This document shows positions 21,052-34,847 of a stretch of 64,000 nt of DNA, in pieces. This DNA is from Takakia lepidozioides (taxonomy: Eukaryota > Streptophyta > Takakiopsida > Takakiales > Takakiaceae). The first letter of the stretch is position 1. Every line of letters starts with the position of its first letter. Location: positions 49,180,042 to 49,244,041 of the forward strand of contig CM060734.1 of the NCBI GenBank assembly GCA_030704615.1. Direction: 5' to 3'. The position numbers and the translations under genes are program-made. The notes beneath the pieces were generated by a model. That model saw nothing but the letters and a program-made list of their open reading frames with translations, was not told the DNA's origin and ran no database searches.

Positions 21052-23150
21052 CATGAATTGTTCGGTTACATTGTAACTTCACAAGCACTTCAATGTCAAA
21101 TGGACATCTTATATGTTGCATTTTAAAGCAAGTATGACATCACTTGTAATTTCACAAAGTTCAATCACAAATTACTATCCAAGATATTCTTAACATTTGA
21201 ATTAATTTGAATTAAAATATATATTAAGTTTGGTCCGGATTTAAGCCAAAAGTCCAGAATTAGTTAAAATAGGGTTATTGGAGTGTGAGTGCGAGTGTGT
21301 TTGGGTGTGAGTGCATACATGCTTGGTTTCGCTCTGAAGTGGTTCTATTAGAGTTTGCTAGAGAGTCGCTTGGATAGAGAGTCGATTGCTATGCCGGTGT
21401 TTATGAAGATTTTCATTTTACCTGAAGCTTCCGTTTCAATTAGGGATGGTGCAGAAGCATTTGTGGGGAACTATGAGACAACTTGTTTTAGTGGTGTGAT
21501 GCGAGTAGCTTAATAACATAGAGTTTGTAATTGGCAGCGAGTGCTTATGAATTGGTTGTAGTGTAATGCTTCTGCTGCAGCCCATAGTTGAGCGTACCTG
21601 TTGCAACAACAGCAGCCCAGTTTGGTTCAATTTCAAATTTGTAATTGATAGTAAGTGCCTGTGCCATTGGTTATAGTGTAGTGCTTTTGTTACAGCTGTT
21701 AGTTGAGCATACGGGCTGCAACAACAACAACCCATTTTGGTACATTATGGCAGCTTTACATGCATATGGGCTACCACCCAGTAAGTACAAGGTACTTACA
21801 GTGTGGGGGTGTTGCAGCAAGAACTTGATATGTTATTGAATTCTTATATGCTCCAGCCTCTCTACCCTGTGTTAGTAATGTCTTACTAAAGAATAGATAC
21901 TAGATATGAATAGTGTAGTCCCCTTACCAAGCGGGGGTGTACACAAGTGGGGGATTCTCCCTCCTTGTGTTTCTAGATGGGTTGCCTAAGGGGCACGGTT
22001 CAAATCCCACCCATATATAGCTTGTTGTAACAACTTGTTGTTTTTCTATTGACGAATTTTCGCCAGATTTCGACTTCAAAAAATAAAATGGAATATTATG
22101 TCAAAAATCCCCTGTTTTTTTCATGGAAATTGCCAAATTTCTCCAAATAAAAAAATAAATTATGGATGAATTCACCAAATATGGATGATATATATGGATT
22201 ATGGTACAGAGGTGGATGAATATTAGTGGATGAATAGAATGTACTGCTATTTCCTGCAAAACTCTGTAGCCGCTCGTGCTGTTTTCCAAATTTCTTAAAA
22301 AAAACGCTGTGTTGTAAGCACTTAGGGGCTGGTGGGGTGCTGGTACAAAGGTAGAGAGTTCTGGAGTTGTAAACTCACACCAACTTCCCCTGTTCATATG
22401 AGCTAAAAGTACCCCCTCTGCTTTGACCAACCACCATCGGCTATATTCTTGGCCAAATGGCTTAATTTTTTGTTTGACAAGACCTTGCATAGATCAAAAT
22501 GTGGGTCCACCAACCTTATCCAACTCCAATCCGTCACCCAAACATACCAAAATCAAATCAAATTTTATTGGTAATAAAATTAACACTTGGCCAAAAACCA
22601 GGCTCCACCTGCAATGGTTGGCCCAAAATTTGGCATGCAAGTGCAGGGGCTAGGTGGGCACAGATTGTCCGGGCAGAATTTCGAAATGTAAAAACTTTGG
22701 GAATTACACCCAATTTCGCAGCAGGAGGTCATTTTTTGATAGAAAGTCAAAACTACCCCGGGGCGTTTTGGGGTTAAATAGTGTAAACAGTGGTCCAATT
22801 GCGAGGGTGTTTATTGGAAGTGAGGCAAAGTTTATTGGAAAAGGAAGTGAGGATTTCAAAGCTCCGTTTGCGAGATGTGAATGATGATGTAAACCTGTAC
22901 AGCTTTATTTACAGGAAACATGAGGCATTAAACATATGATAGAAAAACCCCCAAAACCTGGGAAAGAACAAAGAAGGGCCCAGGAAAGGGAAGCAAACTA
23001 TTCAAACTTATCAGTCATGCCAACCTCCTGCCTGCAGCATTTGGCATCCACTTAACTTATTTAGTCTAATTACTTTTCCATAACATGCTGAAGGGTGCTC
23101 GAATGTAAAGCGGGCAAGCAACGTCTTCCACACTCTCGTGAGTCGAGATC
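21052..23150. other. AT-rich intergenic region
   Basis: No gene is recognised apart from the tandem duplication noted separately. A GGTTCAAATCCCACCC string near 22000 resembles the B box or T-arm of a tRNA, but no cloverleaf can be drawn. The last 100 bases are the likely promoter and leader of RCCR. Confidence 0.4.
21523..21734. repeat. About 114-bp tandem duplication
   Basis: Two diverged copies (21523-21620 and 21637-21734) share TTTGTAATTG, ATTGGTT, TAGTGTA, TAGTTGAGC and GCAACAACA in the same order. Copies are roughly 75 percent alike by eye. Not coding. Confidence 0.6.
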
Positions 23151-24837
23151 ATGGCCCTTGCTGCTTCCACATCCCTTCCCTATCCCTGTTCTACACTGCG
23201 CCCAAGTTTTCAACAGGATCCCTCTGGTGCTGTTCACAAGTATCGTCTCTGTGTAGCTCCTCGTAGCACTGGGTCCTCCAAGGATCAGTTATGGTGTCGA
23301 ACTTGGGGAAAATCCTCTAGGCTCATTGGGCGACCTAGGACACAGCAGAGGAGACCTGCCAGCCTTGGAAAGGCGGTGAGCGGTATCGGAACCGAGGAGA
23401 AGGAGGAGATGAAGTGGGTTCATTTTCCCAGATTGTCAAGCGCAGGTCAAAGACTGATGGAAGATATAGCAGGCTCCATGGACAGCGAGCTTGCATCCCT
23501 GTTGAATCCTTCTCGAACATCCCCCGATGTCAGGTCCTTCAAGAGCGGCACTGGAGAAGGCTCTGTAACCCTGCGGTCAGGGAAGGCGGGATCCAAGGTG
23601 GGTCCTTATCCGAATTTCATACATAAGCCTTGAGAAATCGATGTTTTAGCTGAATGTCTCATCGTGACTGAAAATTCTGTCATTGCTTTGCACGGATGCG
23701 GTCTCTGCAGGCGACTGTACTCTGTAAGTTATCATTGTGGGTTTTTTCTGCTAGTTAAGATTGTGCCCGATTGAAGGTTTGGATCAAGTGCTTCTATTTC
23801 TTGTTATGTTCCATGTAGATTGGCTTCGCCGCATGGTTCCATGGCAGTACTGAGCCGGATCTCTTCAGTGGAGATTTCTTGCAGGTGTCTCTCGTAGCTC
23901 TCAAGTGTCATTGTGGAAAGAGATAGATTGCAACTCCCGGTTGAAGTGATATGGGGAAATAAACGAGAAGGGCTTAGGGTACTTGGAGTAGCCATTGGCA
24001 CTCTTTTGCTGTAATCTTGCCTTAAACATGGCAAATAACACATAATTCCAACCTGTCTGTCGCAATTTTGTTATATGTAGGCTTGATAAATCTGGATCCG
24101 AAATCTAGCGAAAGAATCTGTCTTCATGTCTAGACCGCCTCAGGATACCAGCAGGCTCTTTCCAGCAGACATTCTTTACTCAGTTTCCGGAGTGGTTTCT
24201 CTTAGGAAACTAACTCATGTCAAATGTGGTGCTGCAGATTGATTTTGTGCTTGGGTCATGGTTGCATTGTAACCTTCCATTTGGAAACTTGAATATTGCA
24301 ACACTTATTGCAATGCTAGGGCCGGAGGCAGATTCTCCTCATCTTCTCTTTGAGTTCATTCAGAGTGGTCCAAGCAGCCTTGTATTGGTCATTGATCTTC
24401 TACCTCGGAAAGATCTTGTACTGGAGCAAGAGTACCTGCAACGGTTTTATGAAAATACTGAACTTGAAAAAGTAAGGCAAGAGTTTGAGAAATGTCCACA
24501 AGCTCAACCCTATCTTTCATCCTCACTCTATGTACGCAGTGTGGTTTCACCAACGGCTTCACTGTACAAGTTCAGTGGGGAAGGTATTGAAGGGGGGCTC
24601 GATGGGGTCATCACAGAGGTGGTTCATCCAGCTGTTAAGAAGGTTTTTTTGACTTGGTTGCACGCCTTCCAATATCTAGGGCAAGACGTGAAGGAGGAGG
24701 AAAAGGTTCACCTGACAAAGAGAGATGCCCAGATTAAGACACAAGGAGTGGAGGTTGATCTAAGTGCAAACATGCCAAAGTTGTTTGGTCAGGAGATTAC
24801 AGACCAGGTAGTTGCTGCTTTTCGTAAAGGAGAATGA
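23151..24837 (+). CDS. RCCR: Red chlorophyll catabolite reductase, chloroplastic
   Basis: RCCR reduces red chlorophyll catabolite to the primary fluorescent catabolite, using ferredoxin, in the PAO/phyllobilin pathway of chlorophyll breakdown in plastids; loss causes light-dependent cell death (Arabidopsis ACD2). Two exons are clear. Exon 1 is 23151-23597 (149 codons, ending SGKAGSK, donor GTGGGT). Exon 2 is 24238-24837 (acceptor CTGCAG, starting IDFVLGSWLHCNLPFG), phase 0, 348 residues in total. The first 40-60 residues are Ser/Thr/Arg-rich with few acids, fitting a transit peptide. Recognisable family blocks are IDFVLGSWLHC, LFEFIQSGPSSLVLVIDLLP, QPYLSSSLYVRSVVSPTAS and the C-terminal VDLSANMPKLFG. 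Length is close to the usual 300-350. The single 640-bp intron is the only one seen. The reading frame is undamaged and it is probably functional. It is convergent with the bHLH gene that ends at 26025. Confidence 0.95.
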
Positions 24838-26024
24838 ACCATCCAGGGTATGACAGCTCTAAATCTGCTACAGTCAGTGAGCACACATCTTGTAACATAC
24901 ATTATGTACATAGCTGGTGGTCCAAATGGCTCACTCTCCTCATCATAGGTACCTCACTTACCTACTTGATTTACTGAAACATTTCATAGAGAAGGGATTT
25001 GAAACATTTCATATAGACATTGGACAGAAAGGGATTTGAAGTCGGGGTGGCTTGTCAGTGGCCCTTGTATCAGATGAAAAGAACGCTTGACAAGGGTCAT
25101 ACTCTTGGCTGTGCACTGTTAGAAGCTGTCAAATTCGGACATGTATGGGCATATATGAAGAATAATTTGACGAAAATACTGGTTCCTTGGGTGCCACGGT
25201 AAAATAGTTTGATCACGTGATTTGTATGTCATGGTCATGGATACCAATGGTCTGAATCTAGGTGCCCGATTTTGAGTTTGCAGTTCAATCAGTGCTTGAT
25301 TTGTCACGTGCTGGATCTAGCCACATACCCACATTTCTATCTGTTTTCAACCCGATGAAACAAAGAAGAGACCCTTGCATCACATTATAACTCTGCAGGG
25401 GTAAATACATCTTGGGCCTACTGATCTGCTTGTAGGGAATCAAGCTCCAGGTTCCAAGTGATTAATTTCTGTGGAAGCAATCATTCCATCATCAACTTAC
25501 TGTGTGCAAGGTACACAAGAAAGACAAGCTGTTATGAGCTGTTTGAGGTGAATGTTGGTAGAACTAGAGGTGATCGAAAGGAAGGAGAGCAAATAGTACC
25601 TGGCCCACTTTAGAGGATAGAATTCAATGGTTGCAGATGATCCCTGATTCGGAACACAACAACAGACAAAAAGGGGAGCTCCACTTTCAGAGAGAGTGGG
25701 TTCAGACAATGGCACTTTTGAGTATAGTTTGAGGGAGGTTTCTGATTCCCAAATCAAGTATTTAAAAAAATGAAGGCATCCATCATGCCTCCTGGGAATC
25801 CTGTCATGGGGTGATCCAAGGCATTGAGAATGAAAACAATTTAACAATGTACTTCAAGTTTCCTGCCCCTGAGATAATGGAAAGTGGAGCCCCAGTCTTG
25901 TGAGTTTACCAGCTACCTCCTCCCTTGTCGAGCCCCTAATCTATTCAACTGCAATGCTCTCTGTGGGGCTCTTCAGTAACACACTTGCCGAGATTGTCTA
26001 CTCTGACTGCCAGCAGCAACTGAG
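24838..26024. other. Convergent intergenic region
   Basis: The 3' flanks of RCCR (plus) and the bHLH gene (minus). No reading frame here shows a domain, and no RNA gene or repeat was seen. Confidence 0.45.
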
Positions 26025-29000
26025 CTATTGAATGTTGTTGAGACTACAGCCTGCTGTATGCAAGAGGACAGCTTTGATCTCCTCAGGTCCAACATCCATC
26101 TCCTTCGCTTGCTGCCCAAACCAAACAACACCCAATATGTCAGTGAAGACCCACCTAACTCAATGCATTCTAATAGAATCTACCAGTGCTAGTCTCGAAT
26201 TTTGCTCAGTGTGGTTTTGGTCTTCAAAGTTCTTTCATGTTGAATGGGTGCGTGCTGGGTGGAATGTCTTATGGCCAGCTGTGGCAAAACCTGGCTGACA
26301 AACAAAGTGGGCATTTGTTTCTTGAATCTTTAGACAGAGCAATGATCCATCAAATTGACTCAGCGCTTCAATTGCACCCTCAAAGTCCACGCAACAGTTG
26401 GCAATCAATTGGCAGGCCTGCAAACCCAAAGACTACCTCAGCCCGAAAGACATCGAGTGCGAAGCCATTGAAGCAGCTGATCACAGCCTGCTGCACATCC
26501 AGCCCCAGACCATCGAGTGCACGCATCGTCGACAAAAGAAGTCCTGGGCGTCGTGCACAGAACATGTGGATATTGAGCGCTCGCCCGTCTCTGATTCTAA
26601 CCTCCACCTGCTTTCTCCACGCCACAAACAGTCACACGTTATTTCTCCGTCATGCTTGCAGGCAGCGCAACAACCTCTCTCATTTCAGTGGAGATTGGTG
26701 GCCTTGCAGCAAATGGCCTGTCCATATAGTGGAAAGAACGGCTCAATTGGCGCCGAGGGAATGCTCGATATGATCGGGAGATGAGAGAGGACTGTGCTCA
26801 CCCGGGCTGGCTGGACATCAGGAGCAGGCAGGGCAGCGGGGCATTCCTCTTTCACCATGCGGCATGCCACTGTGGATCCTAAGGGTGAGAGTGCCGATGA
26901 GCTTCCAGGCTCAGATTGTGTGGCCTCCAACTCAGTGTGCAGGTCGTTGATTCGCTGTAGCAGCTCCTTGAGATATTCAATTGCATCCCCCAGTATTGAC
27001 GCCCTGTCCATCTGACCCTCCCATTTCCACCTATGCATCTCAGATACGGTGTTTCCATGTTAAGTCCATTTGCGTCAGTCATCCTTTGTGGAGAGAGACC
27101 GGGGAAATTTATGAACTCACTTTACAAGAGAGAGAACAAGGCAGACTCAGACAACACACCTCTTGAAGGGGAGCTCAGCCAAGGCATTTGTAATCTTAAT
27201 TAGAACTAAGTGGCCAGGGTTAGTGAGCTTCTGACTATCTCCCTCTGACCTCATTATACACCGGGCAGGAGGAAAGTATTGATGTTCTGTCTCCGCTTCC
27301 TTCAGGTTGCAAGCAGGGCAATGAGATCTATAGACTATGAATAACAAGTCCTTTTGCACGGACGTCAGTAACTAGCTCTTTAAAGAGACGGGTAGCAACA
27401 GTCCATCATGATGATTAAGGTCTCCAGTAACGAGATAATGATGGATTGCAGCACCTAGGCACAGAAAGGGAAGCAGCAACAGAAGACAGACCTTTGTAAT
27501 CTTGGGTACCACAGATCGTAGCATGTACAGGCGGTCGTTTAACTTCTTGCGTCGCCTGCGCTCAGCCATGAGATTTTTGGCAGGCAATCCTTTTTTGCCC
27601 TTGCCCTTCTCACCAAGGGCCATACCATGGCCCGCTCCCTCCATACCTAACGTGTCATCTGTCTCATACAATGCTCCCGAGCCATCGCCACTCTCATCTA
27701 AATCATCATCTTTGCCCTCCTCTTGGTCTCCATCCAGACCATAATCACATCCTTCATCTGACCCTGAATTTTGGCCGGGCTTCCTGGTGCCATCCTCTTT
27801 AGCTCCAGCACCGTGCAGCTGTTTCTGTTTGCCTTTGATGTTGGGAGACTCTTCATCTGGCATGTCCACTGAAGAGTCGTTGGACACAGAGGTAAGCACA
27901 TGGGGGGGGGACTTGATGGTGGGTGAGAGTGTTCCTGATCCAGTGCCATGTGATCTCGATGCTGTACGCTTTTGGAACAGTGTCTGTGGGGATCGCAGCG
28001 AGCCCTCCACCGGGTGTGAACGGAACGGTGCTCTGTCCGTGTTCAACAGTAAATCAGATCCTGGGCCCTCTTTGCAGCCCAACAAGCTTCGGCTCAGGCA
28101 AGGGCTGACAAATCCATCAGAGAAGCCAGGGGTGAGCCCGCTGCCAAGAGTACTGCTGAAAGGGTGGGTGAGACTGTAACTGGCACTCCCACCTGGGGTC
28201 AGCATGACGGTGTTGAGATTACTCGTGCAACCTGTGCTGAAGCAGTCGCTGAGACTCCCCATCTGACTCCTTGGGCTAAGGTTTCCATGAAGCCCATGGC
28301 CACTATAAACACCTGTAGAATTAGTAAGATCTTCACGTGAAACTCATTTCTGTGAGAAGTACGTGAATCATTTGCAAGCTGTCCCAATTCAACTTTCAAG
28401 CAAGTTTATAGCAGGTCCAGTGATATCAAACATGTTATACAAAACACGGTACACCTGGTCTCCCTGACCACTCCTTGAAGCACTTCATCAAATGCTCGTG
28501 GACTTTCAACAACTTGAAGACAGATTAACCGGAATAGCACATCAATGCTTGCTGTGCAGGACTGATCAGCATGTGGGAGCCTAACATAGAGTAAGACTTA
28601 GCAAGCTTGCCCTGATAATTGTACACAACTGCACGCACGCACGTTCGATTATATGCATGCATGCATCTGCTTACAGTGCAGAAAACGAAGAACTGACCTG
28701 CAGACAAGTTGCCGAGAAGGTTGACCCCTGAAGATTGCCCTCCCGAGCCCAGTCCATCTAGGACCCCACCGTTGCCTGGCCCCCCACTAAGGCTTGGAGC
28801 AGTTCTGAAGCTGTTGAGCAAGGTGCTCGTGCTGTCAAAGGGAAGGGAAGCATCCAACAAAGTATTCAGGCTCGACCTGTCAGACGTGCCATAATAAGGA
28901 GTGTTCACCTTGCGAGTCAAGAAGGATTGGAATTGTGGGGAGTCGAGGTTGAAGATGGACGAGGGGTAGAGAGTTGGCACATTTTCAGGCTGCTGCAGAT

Positions 29001-29130
29001 TAAGAGGCGAGGCATAGGACAAGTCCTTGATCTCATCCATGAGGGATGTGTCCGGTGTTGCTGCCATGTACCATTCGTCGTCAAGCACCCCTTTTCCAAA
29101 GCTTGCGCTGGCAAGGCCCTCCTGATACAT
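26025..29130 (-). CDS. ICE1: ICE1/SCREAM-type bHLH transcription factor
   Basis: A subgroup IIIb bHLH factor, the partner of SPCH/MUTE/FAMA-type bHLHs in stomatal development and of cold responses in flowering plants. Five exons join with GT/AG sites in consistent phase: 29130-28698, 28312-27492, 27011-26802, 26607-26437 and 26111-26025, giving 573 residues. The start is the ATG at 29130 (MYQEGLAS). Residues 1-385 are low-complexity with an acidic stretch ([13 protein letters not shown]). The basic helix-loop-helix spans about 390-440: [19 protein letters not shown], then [20 protein letters not shown] across the exon 2/3 border. VKEEC (about 465-469) matches the psi-K-x-E sumoylation site known in ICE1. 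Exon 4 holds the ACT-like C-terminal domain ([39 protein letters not shown]), and exon 5 ends [14 protein letters not shown]. Every family block is intact. An upstream non-coding or short coding exon cannot be excluded. Confidence 0.95.
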
Positions 29131-32100
29131 CAAACAAGAGCAAAACCAACGCCCAATTTAGGAGCGCCGTTAAAGCAAGCAGCTCGCTGTAGGAAAAAGA
29201 ATGAGCTTGTCTCTCTTTCTTTTCAAGATCAGGAAATGGTAAGAAACCGTTCTGAACCCTCACTTGAGTCAATGGATGGCCCTTCTCGGAAAACAGCAAG
29301 TTTACCCGATCGATCGACACCTGTGCAATCAGTTACATGTACTGTGCCATGCAAGTACTTTGAACAACATTCGACAAATATTGACCAACTTTGCGATGCA
29401 CGAAGGTTGACTCAGGCCACAGCAATTCGCAAGCTTCAACCACGCTCACTACAGCATTCCGTTCGTGCCTACACCTGTAGACATTTTGAAACCGAGAATT
29501 GCAATCTCAAAAGGCCCGGGTGAAGTCTCCCTTTTGGCTACCTTTGAGCAGTGCACTGACGAGTTGTTTGCCACCGTAATACCAAGACATGGTGTGGGTG
29601 CTGGCTCGGTGGATTTCTCAAAGCTTTCAGATAGCTGCCTTCGTATTTTGGTGCCTCATGTCTAATGATGTACTGGCATAACGTCAGTGAGACTGGTAGA
29701 TATCACTTACTAAAGCGGCAGTTTGTTCACTTAGGAAGTGCACATTTTCATGGACTCCTGGCTTACATGTGAAAGCTCGTGAACCACTGCTCCTTGAAGG
29801 GTAACTACGACGAGGACCTCATGACTTCCTCATGACATCCATGGATTCCAACTGGTCACGAAGAGCATCACCCCAAAGTCGTGGACAGGATTATGGCAGG
29901 TTTGGACTTGTGCCGGGATGATATCATCTTCAGTGCAATCGTGCAATAAACCATGCAAAATTGTCTCCGAAGAACTCCTGAGCATGTATGAGCCAAGACT
30001 CGGCCGTTGCTAGTTACATATCTCACATATATGCAAGGATGGCATAAACGCTCAAAGGGATCTGGACAAGGTCGTGCAAATTGAAGCCTAGGTAGCTCTA
30101 TATGTGAGTAGGTGATTCTGCATCCATGTCTAGATCACAGTCATAAATCGCACAGCTAGCTGTCTTAGACCAGCACAACCACAGGTGGAGAAATTATGAA
30201 TAAGTGTGGAGCGTACTTTGATTACATCGCTACTTGCATCAGGGCTTTGGCATCTTCCAGAGGACCTCCAAGGCGTGTCGTCTTCCAGGCCGGGAATGGA
30301 ATTGGGAGACAACCTGGTGCCCAGTCCACATACTGTCAGTACCCACCAACTTCTCTGTATCAGCTTGACTTAAAATTGCTTCATAAAAATTGCTTCATAA
30401 AAAGTTCGAGGCACATTCCACGACACGACAGTGCAAACTAGTACTTTCCGAGCTCAATGTAGCCAGTCTACTCGGTGATACATATATGTCTGGACAATTT
30501 GAGATTATCCGCGTACGCAGCCCTCTAGATCTCTTCTCACTGCCCTGCAGGCACCAGCTTCTCTCTATCTTCAATCATTGAACGATCACTCCACCCTCAC
30601 CAGTTTGCTACTCTTCTGAACTCGACGAGACTGAAGACTAGTTAACATATACATCTATTCTGTCACCACAATTTAATCAGAACCTGATGTTCGACATTTC
30701 TGTGGCACATTTGATCTGAAGTCTTTAATGTTGCCAAGTGCAACTTAAGAGTTAAGTGCTATGAAGACCTGATTTCGGAAGAGGAGCCATCCATCCAAGT
30801 ACTAGCAGTTGATCGGGACGTCATCATGCCTCCGTGCACCCTGCTTTCGCAATGTTTCCACAAGTCTAGCTGGTCCTTACAAGGTGTTACCAATCTCTAC
30901 GGGGGGTTCTCTCAGTGAAAACTGAGTTGCATCTAGCTCAGTGTATGAGTGTCCGGTGATTTGCTATCAATGTTAATTACATAGATTCAACAATCTGCCG
31001 TAACAAGGGTAGTGCATTCTTCTGCAGCCAACTCGACCTGTTCTGAATTTGCGAAGTATCATGCAGGAAAGAGTCCGCTAAGGTCCGTGGTCCAGCGGAA
31101 CGGATTCTACTTCAACTGATCACTATAATTAATGACAAATTAATATGACATCTAAGATCGGACGGTGTAGTAGACAATCGTGCAAGGCCAGGGAGGAGTA
31201 ACCCCCTCAGATCAGAGGCTTCCAAAGACTCCAAACCCCTCCTGACCTCAACCTGGCTAAGCAAGCTTCTTATCAGATTCACCTTGTGTCGCTCCACAGT
31301 TTATAATCCTCCTACATATCTTCCCGAACCCTCACACCTCTATCAAGCCACAAATATCCCAGCTTGCTAGATGCCATGTACTACTGGGGACAATGTCACT
31401 GCGCCACTGCAATCATCCCAGGAATCCAGTGGGACCCACCAGCTGCTCCTCCTCCTGCTCCCCTCCCTCACACTCACCCCTCCCTCCCCTTCTCGCAGGA
31501 TTAAAACGAAGACGTAAAGCAGGCAGCGTACAGCTACCCTGGAATCACCGCTCTCCCATCACCTGTGATGATGCTCAGACGCGCAAGCTGCTGCCTGCCA
31601 TCTTCCCCACACCCTTAACTCTCTAACGAACTGCCTCTCTCACACTTTTCCTTTATGAACCCCCCCCCCCCACAAGTACGCAGATTGCTGCAGACGTTAA
31701 TCCCCTCGCCATCATCTTCCTCTCCTCTCCCTTCAACGAGGGCAGAGGGCAGCAAGTGGGCCCTGGGCAGCCCAGGGGCAGCAACGTCGCTCTTACCCGT
31801 ACTTGGTACAATACAGCGACTTGGACCCCCCCCTGAAATACGCATACGGCCCACCCCGTGACTCCCCCCCCTCCTTCCCCCTCTCTCCCTGATCTCCCTC
31901 CCTGTCCCTCTCCCTCTCCCTGATCTCCCTCTCCCTCTCCCTCTCCCTTTCTTCAACACCATATCGCGCATTCCCGGAGATATGTCCACAATTCACACGC
32001 TCAACAACTCCTCACAACACCACTGGGCCCTGTCGTCTTCCTTCCTTCGTGGGAGAGAGGCCTCGCGGGGGAGAAGACTGGCAGGGAGAGGCTCCGCAGT

Positions 32101-34634
32101 ACCCGCACGACACAGCGGCAGCCGTCACCCCAGCCGCACGGTAGGTGAGGAGCCGTCCATCTGCGCCGTCCAAGCGAAACCGCCGGATGGGGGCCGCGTC
32201 AGCGATCCCGCCCGCCCAAACCAGATACGGTACGTATGGACAGCCGTACCGATACAGTATGTGGTGGGTACCTGCCTCTGTAGGGACGTGTACGGTGGCC
32301 GCTAATCGGTACGTACGCACCTACGTAGGCGACACGTATTAACACAGTATTACGGTGGAAACGGAAACATGGATGACCACACACATATTTCTCATCCATG
32401 GCTCGCTTGCGATATCCGGGCATGTAGGTCAACTGGGACGGGACTAGCCTGAGACAGGTGGCAGGACGCGGAGAGGCGGCAGAAGATAGCGCGGGAATAA
32501 AATCCACAATCACTATTATCACTTTAGATTTTCCTTAACTCTTTTTACTTTACCTCGCACTGCGTTTTACCATCCCAACCGCCGCGTCCGTGGATGATTA
32601 TTCTACGGCTCTGGGCGTCTCCGTCCGGCCGGGTCGTCCCCGGCGGATGGATGAGCAGAGGCTCTGTTCATCACATGGAGGTTAGGGACTAAGCGGCGTG
32701 GATTAGGGGTTGCGTGATCGATACTCGATACCGCGAATGACGAGTGGGGCAGTTACGGGGCAGTAAAGGCGGCCGGGCAGCGCCCGGCCGCCCTGCCCGC
32801 TGCGCGTCACCTCCCCTCCCCTCCCGGTTTCCTGCTCCTTTTCTGTACGCTCCAGCCGGTCAGATTTCTGAACCCGTCGCGGCTGACCTGGCAGAGGGCG
32901 AATTTAAAATCTGTCCAAGTCTTGTCACATCCCACTGCCCTGTCAGCTTTTATGTCTGTACCCGGCTGGCATGTCAGCTTTGTGTGGGGATGGGTGTGAA
33001 CGGGTCTGGTAAAAGCTGGCTTGTGTACCGCTGCTTTTGAGAGAATGTGATGTGTGCAAGATGCCGACTTGGTTGCGATCCGTGTGAAGAAGAAAAAATA
33101 CAAAGGAAATTGCAGAGTGGAGTGTGGAGTGCAGTAGTAGGTGGTGATGAGATTGATGAAGGATGGAGACTCGAGAGAGCTTGGTGGGACAAAGATGGGG
33201 GGTCACATGTGCGAGATGGAGGGTGAGTGATTTGAAGGTCGCACAGTCGCTGCGGGATTTAAGTCTGGAAAGATGGTCTGCAGAGGTTGCGAGGTGATTG
33301 CACTTGTCTGATTGTGCTTATAAGGAGGTATGTGGTTATAAAGATGGAGGAGTGGGCCCAGGTCTACGTGCAGACAAGGAGATGTGAAAGGATGTTGGAA
33401 GACGGTGGTTAACTTGGGGCGGAAGGGTTGGTTGGTACTGCACTGATCCGCACGGCGTGAGTTGAGGGTTGTACTGTAAGTAAGCACAACCAAGTGTGGT
33501 ATAGGGTGCATTGAACGGTTTCAGGCTGGCCGATGAAGAATATATACAACCTAGTAGTAGAGAGTCTAAGTAGTTAAATAGTGTGCTGTGGGCCCCGCTT
33601 CTACCTGGAGACACAGAATATGGAATCATAGACTTGAAGCACAAGGCGTGGCGTACGAGTTACTACTGATCCACGGGTGACGTCCGTAGTCACCCTCCTT
33701 ATTATTACATGCGCTGTAAAGACTGTTGGTATACTATACTTTACACAACCCATGTAAACTCTGTTCTGGGAGTACTGTACATGTGCATAGGATAAAAAAC
33801 AAAAGGTGGGTCAGATTGAAGAGTCATTGGTCCTGTTCTTTTCTACCTGAAGAGACAACATGAGCATGAAATAATGGGAGATGGCTTACTTACAGCACAA
33901 GACCCGGTGTGTGCAGGCATGGTGTGCACAGAATGATTGGGTGCCTGGGTCCTAGAGACTTGGGACCCAATGGGCAGGTGAAGCGTGGGTGGGAAGCAGC
34001 GTGTAACGCTCTGGAGCAAGCGCGCCGTCCTCCTCCTTGTCGGTTTATGTCGGAAGCTAGCTAGCTTGCTTGCATCTACAAATACCTCTTCAACATCTCT
34101 TTCTTTCTATAGCCTCTCGGAGTCATACTGTTGAGATGCGACTCTATATTCAGTAATCGAATCCGAAGATGTCAAGATTGATTTGGCCAAAATCCCATTT
34201 TTTTTCCTTTATTTTCCTATGTCAAGGTCGCCTGACTAGTTTTGAGGTCGAAATTTTGCACCAGAAAAAAAACTGCTGATATAGACAACTAAGAGCTGCT
34301 CCAAACAATTATCTAAAAACAATTAAAAGATGCAAACACTTTCGGAAGCAAGCATAACTAACTGCTACTGCCTTCCGATGGGAAAGTACCGTTGTGATAT
34401 GAAACACACTTTTGTGGTTTAGAACCCACAACTACTAGTGAAATGGTATTTTGTGCCTATCTATTGAGTAACACAGACACAATAATACAATGCACACTTA
34501 ACAGGGTTGTAGCCGATGCAATGGATGCAGGGGACTCAAGTGGCAAATGATAAGATCTTCCGGAAACGACAAATTTCCAGTTCAATCCACATGAGGACAT
34601 CTTTTCCGCTCTATCCGTACTATTGATATCTTAG
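29131..34634. other. Gene-poor, GC-rich and low-complexity region
   Basis: The first part is the likely promoter of the bHLH gene. From about 31400 to 32900 the sequence becomes GC- and CpG-rich, with poly-C runs (about 31658, 31837, 31866). Open frames are long only because stops are rare; they encode Arg/Gly or Pro/Ser repeats with no domain. No tRNA or repeat family was recognised. A short unspotted gene or non-coding RNA is possible. Confidence 0.4.
31862..31952. repeat. CTCCCT-type microsatellite
   Basis: A pyrimidine-strand repeat of CTCCCT/CCCTCT units broken by GATCTCC, about 90 bases. The Arg/Glu and Arg/Gly-rich frames on the minus strand come from it. Confidence 0.8.
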
Positions 34635-34847
34635 TTACGCCGGTTTCGGCTGGAGTCTTCTCTCTCTATATACTTGATTGATTGATGGGCCCATTTCCAT
34701 GTTGTTGTGTACATATAGCACGGCGGCGCCGGCCCCGATGCTCCAAAGCCACCATGGAAGCTCATTTGCTGATTTGGTAAGAGAAAGGGCCGGGCCGGGT
34801 ACATGGATGGAAGGAAGCTCTCTAAGAGTTTTCGCTTTCATTTTCAT
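34635..34847 (-). CDS. Small putative membrane protein, unrecognised
   Basis: A 70-residue frame from ATG at 34847 (MKMKAKTLREL) to TAA at 34635. It has a basic N-terminus, then ELPWWLWSIGAGAAVLYVHN, which looks like one membrane segment (about residues 33-50), then a polar tail (INQVYRERRLQPKP). The composition (basic start, Trp-rich single helix) is like small subunits of organellar membrane complexes, but I do not recognise the family. CAG directly precedes the ATG, so it could instead be an exon joined to something upstream. It could also be a processed fragment or chance. Confidence 0.35.
   Translation of the reverse strand: MKMKAKTLRELPSIHVPGPALSLTKSANELPWWLWSIGAGAAVLYVHNNMEMGPSINQVYRERRLQPKPA

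Noticed and set aside
21960-22012. Possible tRNA (GGTTCAAATCCCACCC)
   Set aside because: Only a T-arm/B-box-like string; no acceptor, D or anticodon stem can be formed around it.
23414-23626. Second open frame overlapping RCCR exon 1
   Set aside because: A shadow of the RCCR reading frame with no family blocks.
31615-31989. Arg/Gly-rich frame resembling an RGG-box protein
   Set aside because: It is produced by the CTCCCT microsatellite on the other strand and has no start context or flanking domain.
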